Shown: positions 25,734-33,000 of the stretch, piece by piece
Layout of the letters: every line of letters begins with the position of its first letter
Position numbering within the stretch: position 1 is the first letter of the stretch
NCBI GenBank assembly: GCA_945903645.1
Contig: CAMDOM010000039.1
Coordinates: forward strand, 1 to 33,914
Direction: 5' to 3'
From: Chryseobacterium gleum
GTDB lineage: Bacteria; Bacteroidota; Bacteroidia; UBA10329
Length of the DNA stretch: 33,914 bases
Translations under genes and position numbers: made by a program
Notes under the pieces: model-generated
Databases searched by the model: none
What the model saw: the letters and a program-made list of their open reading frames with translations, nothing else
What the model was told of the DNA's origin: nothing

Positions 25734-26653
25734 TCCTTGATTTCGCCTATCAAATATTGGGGCCTATTCCAATCTTTCACATACATACGGCTAATGTATT
25801 CGCCTATAATACCAAGGCTAAAAAGAATGAGACTTGTAGAAAAAAAGATGGCCACAACAATGGAAGTGAAGCCCAATTCCACGTTTTCATATTGCTTTTG
25901 GTAAATGAAATAAAGACCAATGCACAAGGTGATGAATGATGAAAGAAGCCCTCCGTAGGTCATCAAACGCAACGGAATAACGGTGTAGTTCACCACGTAA
26001 TTGATGGTCATAAAAACCAGCTTTATGCCACTATAACCCGAAGTGCCTACCTCGCGTGCTTCGTGTCGCACATATACTTGGGTAACTATGGCAGCGTGCC
26101 AGCTCAATACTTCGTCAAGCAACATGTGGCGATGATAGTTCTTTAACAATCCATCGCAAACGCTGCTGTTTATTAAACGAAAAGAAGAGCCATTCCCAGA
26201 GGTATTTCCTATAATTCCGAATACTCTATTGAACACCCAACTGCCCAAATTTCGCAACAGTGAATGCTGCTTTTGGGCAAAAATTCCGTACACCAAATCT
26301 GCACCAGTTTCCTGTTGACGTGCTAGTAAATGCGGAATTTCCTCAGGTAAATGTTGCAAATCATCATCAAGAGTAATAATCCATTTTCCTGAAGCATGAT
26401 GGATTCCACAAAGGGTGGCAGATTGCTGCCCACTATTGCGAGACAATCGAATGGCTTTAACGCGGCCTCTATATTTCTCCGTCAACAATTTTAGCGCTTG
26501 CCAGCTATTATCAGGGCTAGCATCGTCTACCAAAATCACTTCTACAGATTGGTTGATTGCTTGAAACACAGGAAATATAAGATCCACCAGTTTCGCAATC
26601 GTTTGCGAACCACCATATACTGGCACTACTACCGAAAAATCGACTGACTTCAC
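25730..26653 (-). CDS. GT2-family membrane glycosyltransferase (DPM1/GtrB/ArnC-like)
   Basis: 307 residues. The GT-A catalytic domain carries FSVVVPVYGGSQT, ILVDDASPDNSW (about 40-51) and LDDDLQHLPEEI (about 95-106), where DDD supplies the metal-binding DxD. Two C-terminal membrane helices lie at about 230-255 and 265-290 (FITLCIGLYFIY; IVVAIFFSTSLILFSLGIIG). Proteins of this layout move a sugar from a nucleotide donor to a polyprenyl phosphate at the cytoplasmic face. The sugar and acceptor here are not known. It lies in the middle of the ACP-KAS III operon. Confidence 0.88.
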   Translation of the reverse strand: MKSVDFSVVVPVYGGSQTIAKLVDLIFPVFQAINQSVEVILVDDASPDNSWQALKLLTEKYRGRVKAIRLSRNSGQQSATLCGIHHASGKWIITLDDDLQHLPEEIPHLLARQQETGADLVYGIFAQKQHSLLRNLGSWVFNRVFGIIGNTSGNGSSFRLINSSVCDGLLKNYHRHMLLDEVLSWHAAIVTQVYVRHEAREVGTSGYSGIKLVFMTINYVVNYTVIPLRLMTYGGLLSSFITLCIGLYFIYQKQYENVELGFTSIVVAIFFSTSLILFSLGIIGEYISRMYVKDWNRPQYLIGEIKE

Positions 26654-26706
26654 GGGGTGAAAATACAGAAGTTAACTTGGCTTTTACAGGTGATTTGTGG
26701 CGTGTT

Positions 26707-27774
26707 TTACTCCGCGTATTCCAACCACAATACCTGCTTCATTGCGCTGAAATTGCCAATAACCGTGGCCCACGAAAGCCCCACTCCAAAGCCTGAAAGC
26801 AAAAGCAGATTTTCCTTTTTGCATAAGGAATTGCGCAGGTTGTAGGCCAGGGTGACAGGGATAGAGGCTGTTCCAGAGTTCCCTAAATCTTGCAAGCTAC
26901 TTTCGGTTTGAGCCTCGGTTAGCCCAACACGTTTGCGTACCATTTCGTTTATAACTCTATTGGCCTGATGAAACACGGCATGGTCTATTTTGCCTAAATC
27001 GGTTTGGGTTTGGTGCATTAAATCGGTTACTTGTTGTGGCCAATGTTGGGCGGCATGTTGATACACATCTATGCCGTTTAATATGAGGTCCACTGGCCTG
27101 CGCATTATGCCTTGTCCGTAGGCTGTCATCGTCAAACTATCCATATTGAACGGATTGCGGTAGCCGCCTTCAGGTATCCAAATCACTTCTTTGGCTTGGC
27201 CGTTGGTGTTAAGCGCAAAATGGAGCGGATTATCTACTGAGGCATCTTTTACTACCGCAGTGGCCGATCCTGCATCCGAAAATAATGGAACAGTACTTCG
27301 GTCTTCGGGAGAGATGCAAGCGGTAGAAATATCTCCTGCAAGGAGTAATGCTTTTGTGCCATCGGGCATACCTTGCAGCAGCGAGGTAATGGTCCATAAT
27401 CCATAAACGTAGCCCGAACAACCCAAATTGATATCGAAAGCGGCACAGTCGGTGGTGCAACCCAAACGGTGTTGCATTATGGCCGCAGTTGCTGGTGTAA
27501 TATGGTCGGGGGTTTGGGTAACGAACACAATGATGCGAATGTCGGTGGCGTTCCAACCCAGTTTTTGCATCAAATTTTGGGCAGCATGCACACACAAATC
27601 AGAAGTGCAGGTGTTGGGAGAAGCTACCCGTCTGCTGGCTATGCCCGTGGAACGTATGTAGAGTTCGCGTTCCTTTTCAGGAATCAGCTCGCAATCTTTA
27701 TTGTATGCAATTTGTGCCGGTACAGATGCAGCAATTCCTTCGATGCGCACGTGCCGTAGCTGCGCCCAATTCAT
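26707..27774 (-). CDS. 3-oxoacyl-ACP synthase III (KAS III/FabH-like)
   Basis: 355 residues. A thiolase-fold condensing enzyme with the full triad Cys119 (INLGCSGYVYGL), His269 (VFHQANRVI) and Asn299 (LGNSGTASIP). KAS III joins an acyl-CoA starter to malonyl-ACP, or in paralogues makes related acyl transfers. It is longer than FabH (about 320) and follows directly from an ACP-like gene by a four-base ATGA overlap, so the two are made together. The context with GT2 and GNAT suggests a dedicated, non-housekeeping role. It is separated from the GT2 gene by 53 bases. Confidence 0.9.
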   Translation of the reverse strand: MNWAQLRHVRIEGIAASVPAQIAYNKDCELIPEKERELYIRSTGIASRRVASPNTCTSDLCVHAAQNLMQKLGWNATDIRIIVFVTQTPDHITPATAAIMQHRLGCTTDCAAFDINLGCSGYVYGLWTITSLLQGMPDGTKALLLAGDISTACISPEDRSTVPLFSDAGSATAVVKDASVDNPLHFALNTNGQAKEVIWIPEGGYRNPFNMDSLTMTAYGQGIMRRPVDLILNGIDVYQHAAQHWPQQVTDLMHQTQTDLGKIDHAVFHQANRVINEMVRKRVGLTEAQTESSLQDLGNSGTASIPVTLAYNLRNSLCKKENLLLLSGFGVGLSWATVIGNFSAMKQVLWLEYAE

Positions 27775-28007
27775 GCTTTTTGAGCGCCTTTTACTACAAG
27801 GAATAAATCGTTTAGCGAACGAACACTTGCAAAATCTGATGCAGAAATGGGTACACCATAGAGTTCGTCAATACGCGCAATGAGCAGCAAGGCCAACATA
27901 GAACTCCAGTTTGGAAGGTCGCGCAACACGGTTTCGGGTGTAAAGGCACAGTGGTCGGCCTCTTGCAGCTCTTGTTCTATCGAAGCAATAAAGGCCGAAA
28001 TGGTCAT
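27771..28007 (-). CDS. Divergent acyl carrier protein-like protein
   Basis: I chose the ATG at 28007, giving 78 residues, the normal ACP length. The ATG at 28061 would add a tail that overlaps a promoter-like element. The pattern VLRDLPNWSSMLALLLIARI, then ELYGVPISASDF and VRSLNDLFLVV, follows helices 2 to 4 of an acyl carrier protein. The usual DSL/M motif is SSM here, with Ser36 as the probable phosphopantetheine site. It should carry acyl intermediates for the neighbouring KAS III. The stop overlaps the KAS III start by four bases. Without a structure or search, ACP identity stays an inference from pattern and context. Confidence 0.75.
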   Translation of the reverse strand: MTISAFIASIEQELQEADHCAFTPETVLRDLPNWSSMLALLLIARIDELYGVPISASDFASVRSLNDLFLVVKGAQKA

Positions 28008-28037
28008 ACTGGAAATCAACAATGCAATGAATCGAGG

Positions 28038-28045
28038 CAAATGTA
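28038..28045 (-). promoter_or_regulatory. Candidate -7 element of the ACP-KAS III operon
   Basis: On the minus strand TACATTTG fits TAnnTTTG, 30 bases before the ACP start at 28007. The -33 element is not clear. It lies between the divergent genes starting at 28007 and 28151. Confidence 0.35.
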
Positions 28046-28150
28046 GCCTTGGCACAAACATAATAGAATTCGGGCGGATGTGGTGCGTGTGGGCAAGAAT
28101 GGCCTCATATCCTACCTTTGGCGCTACGCCTTTGGGCTATCGCGTTGCGC

Positions 28151-29056
28151 ATGGGGTTCACTTTTGCTCATATTATCAATCCCTACAGGGCAGAGGCTGG
28201 TACTACAGACCACCGCATTCAGCAAATTACCATGTATTCTATGCGCAATGCTTTGGCCTATCGTTCTGCCTTTTCTGTGCAACTACTCACGGCTCAATTT
28301 GCGGAGGATGAAGGTTTAGTTTCCGATGGATTTACGGCCACTCCTAGCCTTTCAAGGTCAGTTTTGGATGCCCATGCCTTTTCTCGGCCCAAGAAATACG
28401 CCCTTATTCAAGATGTTTTGCAACGGGCTTATGATGCGTCTGATGCCGAATTCATCATATACACCAACATGGACATCATTGTGCAACCGTTTTTCTATGA
28501 GGCGATTGTAGCGTACCTAGAAGATGGTTTGGATGCATTGGTCGTAAATCGCAGACGGATTTTGGATAGTGGGCAAACCAAAGATGACTTGCCGTTAATT
28601 CTTGCGCAGGTGGGGCAGTCGCACCCTGGGTTCGATTGTTTTGTGATGCACCGTTCGCTCATTTCGAAGTTGAAACTTGCGGGCTTGTGTGTAGGTGTGC
28701 CTTTTGTGGAATCTACGTTGGTGCATAACATCATTGCTTTTGCAACGCAATATCGCATTGTGACCGATGCCCACCTTACCACCCATCTTGGTTTGGAAGT
28801 GATGCCGCCCCGTGATGCAGAATATCATCAGTATAATCAACGCTGTTTTCAAGCTATTTTGCCCGAATTGAAACCGTTGCTCGTAGGCAAACCGTTGCCC
28901 TACGTGTATTTGTCCTTTTTGCAGCGCACATGGAAACGTGCCTTAAACCCAGCTTTGTTCTCTTCCCTTAGTTTGGAATTGGAAGGAAAAAGCGCTTCCC
29001 GAAAAATGCGTGGCTATTGGAATCAGCTGCGTTTTTATTGGTTAGAGAAAAATTAA
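28151..29056 (+). CDS. Glycosyltransferase-like (GT-A fold) protein, unknown function
   Basis: From the ATG at 28151 the protein is 301 residues, beginning MGFTFAHIINPYRAEAG. An ATG 33 bases earlier would add 11 residues that do not look like a start. The centre has EFIIYTNMDIIVQPFFYEAI, resembling the strand-loop with a metal-binding Asp in GT-A glycosyltransferases. HPGFDCFVMHRSLI and DAHLTTHLG follow, as in a group of bacterial proteins of unknown function in surface-glycan regions. No membrane helix is visible. It is divergent from the ACP operon and shares its intergenic region, so it may belong to the same pathway. The identity rests on motif resemblance only. Confidence 0.65.
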   Translation: MGFTFAHIINPYRAEAGTTDHRIQQITMYSMRNALAYRSAFSVQLLTAQFAEDEGLVSDGFTATPSLSRSVLDAHAFSRPKKYALIQDVLQRAYDASDAEFIIYTNMDIIVQPFFYEAIVAYLEDGLDALVVNRRRILDSGQTKDDLPLILAQVGQSHPGFDCFVMHRSLISKLKLAGLCVGVPFVESTLVHNIIAFATQYRIVTDAHLTTHLGLEVMPPRDAEYHQYNQRCFQAILPELKPLLVGKPLPYVYLSFLQRTWKRALNPALFSSLSLELEGKSASRKMRGYWNQLRFYWLEKN

Positions 29057-29111
29057 CGGTGCTGGTAGGACTGCTCAACATTCCCCATTTTGAAAAATTG
29101 AACACTGCTTC

Positions 29112-29149
29112 AACTGATTTTAGAAGCTTAGAATCGGTTAAAATCAGTT
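29112..29149. repeat. Perfect 11-bp inverted repeat after the 28151 gene
   Basis: AACTGATTTTA (29112-29122) and TAAAATCAGTT (29139-29149) pair perfectly around a 16-base loop. The second arm continues into AAATCTGCGTCCCTTTTTTG, so it may act as a weak terminator. The phrase also resembles intergenic repeats common in this phylum. Confidence 0.5.
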
Positions 29150-29261
29150 AAATCTGCGTCCCTTTTTTGTTTCGATTTATGGAAATATGGCGTTTTTCCC
29201 GTAAAAACGGGTGCTCCAAATGACAGCATGACAGCCACAGTCAATGGGCATGGCTATTGTG

Positions 29262-29269
29262 TACCTTTG
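29262..29269 (+). promoter_or_regulatory. Candidate -7 promoter element of tmRNA
   Basis: TACCTTTG fits TAnnTTTG exactly and lies 21 bases before the tmRNA 5' end at 29291. No clear TTG was found at -33. Confidence 0.5.
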
Positions 29270-29290
29270 TGTCACGTTCTTTTATTTATG

Positions 29291-29652
29291 GGGCCGACCG
29301 GTTTTGACAGCAGCATGGTCGGTGAGGTAAGCATGCCGGGTGTTGGAAAAATCATCCGCAATCAAGTTTTCCAAACAACAACAGGCGAAGAACACTTCGC
29401 GCTGGCTGCCTAGTTCTCAGAACTACGCAACAGCTGTTCCTGCCGCAACAGCGTTCTACAGTGTGGCAAATGGAGCATCGACAGGTAGAAATAGGCCAAG
29501 GGTTTTCTCGCCCCAAGGATGAAAACACAAGAGGATACGGGCCATTTAGGTTGTCCTTTGCCGGATTGGCTCCGACAATTAAGTTAGGAATAAGCATGTA
29601 GAAAGCCCATGGGTCTGTTGTTTGGACGAGGGTTCGACTCCCTCCGGCTCCA
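29291..29652 (+). ncRNA. ssrA: Transfer-messenger RNA (tmRNA)
   Basis: The 5' end GGGGCCGACC pairs with the 3' CGGCTCC to give a 7-bp acceptor stem, with a G-T pair at position 3, the alanine identity element. GGTTTTGACAGC follows at the 5' side as in tmRNAs. The T arm is GAGGG-TTCGACT-CCCTC. The reading frame of the tag runs from a GGC resume codon at 29384 and encodes GEEHFALAA with a TAG stop at 29411-29413. The discriminator base is A29652 and the CCA end is not fully encoded (ACC then C). tmRNA with SmpB rescues stalled ribosomes and tags the nascent protein for proteolysis. Confidence 0.97.
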
Positions 29653-29655
29653 CCC

Positions 29656-29697
29656 AACCGGACACTACCAATTTTTTGGATAGTGTCCGGTTTTTTT
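29656..29697 (+). terminator. Rho-independent terminator of tmRNA
   Basis: AACCGGACACTA and TAGTGTCCGGTT form a perfect 12-bp stem around a loop containing TTTTTT, followed by TTTTT. It starts three bases after the encoded tmRNA end. Confidence 0.9.
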
Positions 29698-29832
29698 GTG
29701 CGCTGGAATGTTGATGATGTTACTAATAGGCCGCCAGTCCACAATCGTATTCACCTGATTAAAAAATACTGACTTCACCTTGCGCCTTTCTACGGCAAGG
29801 TCTGCAAATCCGATAAGTTCCATCTTTTTCAT
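29665..29832 (-). pseudogene. Truncated IS5-like transposase N-terminus
   Basis: A 55-residue frame begins MKKMELIGFADLAVERRKVK and continues SVFFNQVNTIVDWRPISNII, which matches the N-terminal region of IS5-family transposases (FxxLAxxxRKxK, then FxxQxxxxVDWRPI). After about residue 41 the family resemblance stops and the frame runs into the tmRNA terminator stem. A whole transposase would be several hundred residues, so this is a remnant. No intact inverted repeat pair was found around it. Its abrupt end at the tmRNA 3' flank suggests insertion followed by deletion. Confidence 0.65.
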
Positions 29833-30042
29833 GCCTATAAGATAGATGAAATATACGAAATAATATCGTAATCTATTAAATGTTAAGTATATATGGAATT
29901 ATTGCCGTGCAACGGTCTCGTAGAGTGACTGTTGTTTGGTTAACTATTTTTAATACTAGACAATTCCTTTATCACGATTGCAGTCTACTGTTTTCCTATC
30001 TCGCCTCCAAATCAATCGTAGACTATCCAATAAACAACAAAT
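29833..30042. other. Non-coding AT-rich flank of the transposase remnant
   Basis: No gene of convincing length is seen on either strand here. The stretch includes a short symmetric element, CCGT-GCA-ACGG (29905-29915), and a 7-base inverted pair AGTCTAC / GTAGACT (29982-29988, 30018-30024). It may include leftover insertion-element sequence, but I cannot show this. Confidence 0.4.
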
Positions 30043-30078
30043 GAAAAAGCCGCAAGACATAAGTCTTGCGGCTTTTTC
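30043..30078. terminator. Strong terminator of the giant adhesin gene (bidirectional form)
   Basis: GAAAAAGCCGCAAGAC and GTCTTGCGGCTTTTTC form a perfect 16-bp stem with a 4-base ATAA loop. It lies 20 bases past the stop of the minus-strand gene at 30099, and A/T tracts at both ends would let it work in either direction. Confidence 0.85.
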
Positions 30079-30098
30079 GTGTCCATAATTTCCAAATA

Positions 30099-33000
30099 CT
30101 ATCGAATCAGAGTGAGATAACCCGCCTTCTTAAAGTTTCCAAGGCTGAATTCGTTCTTAACAAGTAGAACATAGTAGTACGTTCCAGCTTCAGCTTCTGC
30201 ACCGGATGGTGTTCTTCCGTCCCAGAAAATTTCTCCCGAGTTATCGTAATGCATCACAATTCCCCAACGGTTATAGATAGCCAGTTCGTAGGCAATCACC
30301 CCGAAATTGTCAATGAAGAAATTGTCGTTAAAGCCGTCATCGTCTGGAGTGAAGACGTCCGGAATGACAATAATTTGCGCAACCTCTACTTCAACGGTGT
30401 TCGTGTCGGTGCAACCAAAGCTGTTCTCAACGGTCAAACTTACCATGAATATACCCTCATCATTGAAGGAATGTTCTGGGTTCTGCTCCTCAGAAAATTC
30501 GCCATCACCGAAATTCCAATTCCAAAGCACAATAGATGAATCTCCAGAAATGTCGGTGAACAGGTGGTCTACTCCCAATTCGCCATTGGCATTGGATTCT
30601 GCCATTGCGATGGGTGAAGGATGGAGACCTACCGTGACCGAAGCGGTGCTTGTGTCCGTGCAGAAAGCATTACTTACAATCACAGTATAGGTTTCAACCC
30701 CACTTGGGGAAACTGTTATGGAAGAGGAAGTTGAACCATCGCTCCACAAGAAGAATTCGCCTCCCGAGGCAATGAGGGCCACACTGTCATTCGCGCAAAT
30801 CAACTGGTTTGGCGAAACAACTGCCACAGGAACAGCACCTACGTTGATGACAGGGGGAGTAGCCTCGGCAGTGCAACCGTTCGCACCTGTCACGATTACT
30901 GTGTATAAATTCGAATTGCCAACCATCAGCAAAGCGTTTGTTGCTCCCGCAACCACTTGTCCTTCTGCGTACCATTGGAAAGAAACATTGCTTGGTGTGG
31001 CCGTGGCCTCCAGTGCTGTGGTTTCGCCTTCGCAAATCGCAAGCGCACCAGTCACGGCAACTGCCACTTCTGGTCGGTCGTTCACCACCACTATGGTTGT
31101 ATCCGAATCTGAAGAACAGCCGTTCGCGTCTACCACGTTCACCGCATATTCACCAGCATTGCTAACGGTTATTGATTGGGTCTGTTCCCCGGTCGGGCTC
31201 CATTCGTATGATTGACCACCTGTTGCTGTCAGCACCACCTGTTCGCCATCGCAGAAAGTGGTCGGCCCATCGGTAGTGATACTAATCGCTGTTGGCTGAT
31301 AGATTAGGGTCTCCATAGTATCGGCAGCACCCACACAACCATTTGCATCAGTTACTTCCACTGTGTAACTGCCTGTTTCGTAAACCGTGATGGACTGAGT
31401 AACCTGCCCGTCTGGGTACCACGAATAACTGCCAGATATTGGCGCGGTCAGTACCAATGAATCACCCACGCAGAAAGTGGCTGGGCCAGACAATGAAATG
31501 GTTGGGGTCGGTGTGTCGAATACTGTTACATCTACGGAGGCGGAGGTCGCATTGCAACCGTTCAGATCTGTCACGGTAGCGGTGTAAGTTCCAGTTTCCG
31601 ATACTGTTATTGACTGTGTATCCTCGCCATTAGGAAACCAGGTGTATGAAGCCCCTTCGTTTACAGTAAAAACCACCTCACCGCCATCACAGAAGGCTGT
31701 TGGTCCGCTTAGGTTGATGGTAACAGGATTAATTTCAAACACCGTCACTTCTACAGCTGTTTGCGCTTCGCCTTCGCAACCGTTCTGGTCAATCACTGTC
31801 ACGGAATACGTTCCGGATTCGCTCACCGATATTGATTGCGTAAGTTCACCACTTGGAGACCAGAGATAGGAATCTGCTGTGGACGATGTAAGTGTTACTG
31901 ATCCACCATTGCAGAATTCGGTTGGGCCATTGGTTGAAATGGTTGGAACTGGATTATTGAACACCACAACAGACGTAGCGGCCGATTCGCCCTCACATCC
32001 GTTGGCATCAGTTACCGTTACCGTGTAGGTTCCAGTATTGCTCAACGTAATTGATGCAGTCGTCTCGCCATTTGGCGACCACAGATAAGCATCTTCTTGT
32101 GAAGCAGTCAATGTAATGGAATCACCTTCGCAGAACGAGGTCGGGCCGTTGGCGCTAATGGTTGGTGTCGGGTTCGGATTCACGGTCACATCAACCGTAT
32201 CGGACGAAGATCTGCAACCGTTGGCATCCACCACAGTCACTGCGTATTGTCCGGATTCTGTCACCACGGTAGATTGTGTCGTTTCTCCGTTCGATGACCA
32301 TAAATAGGAGCTTCCCTGTGAAGCGGTCAATGTCACCTCATTACCATTACAGAATTCGGTAACACCGCTTGCAATGATGGTTGCCTGATCAATAGTGAAT
32401 ACTTCAACGGAAATGGTGTCTGATACACCAGCACAACCGTTCGCATCTGTCACTTCAACCCAGTAGTCTCCTGCTTCTGAAACAACGATTGATTGACTCA
32501 CTTCTCCGTTTGGATTCCATTCGTAATCTACAAACGTTCCAGTAGAAAGTGTCACAGAATCACCGTTACAGAAACTGGTCGGTCCGTTGCTAATGACGAT
32601 CGGCACAGGATTCGGATTAACCGTCACATCAACCGTGTCCGACATCGAAACGCATCCATTCGCATCTGTAATAGACACGGAATAGGAACCTGAGGTGGTA
32701 ACCATAAGGGTTTGGGTTGTTTCCCCGTTCGGTGACCACAGGTATGAACTTCCTTCAGATGCGTTCATAGTTAACACTTTACCTTCGCAAAAGGTGGTAA
32801 CGCCATTCAAAAAAATCTGTGCAGGGTCTGTGTCAAATGTGGTCACATCGATTACGTTCGATGCGCCCACACATCCGTTCGCATCAGTAATTAACACCGA
32901 GTAAGAACCAGCACCATAAACTGTTATTGATTGTGTGGTCTGCCCGTCTGGCGACCAATCGTAAGCTGATGCTGGGCTCGCTGTTAATACTACCGAATCT

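Noticed and set aside
29191-29210. CCCGT-AAAA-ACGGG hairpin before tmRNA
   Set aside because: Only 5 bp with no T-tract on the plus strand and alternative pairings with the nearby T5/A5 tracts; too weak to call a terminator or riboswitch.
29228-29413. 61-residue plus-strand frame ending GEEHFALAA
   Set aside because: Its end is the tmRNA tag sequence, so it is not a separate gene.
29352-29744. 130-residue minus-strand open frame over tmRNA
   Set aside because: It lies antisense to tmRNA and its terminator; the RNA evidence (acceptor stem, T arm, tag) is much stronger.
30718-31215. 165-residue plus-strand open frame in the adhesin
   Set aside because: Antisense of repeated Ig-like coding sequence; the repeat gives periodic open frames on the other strand.
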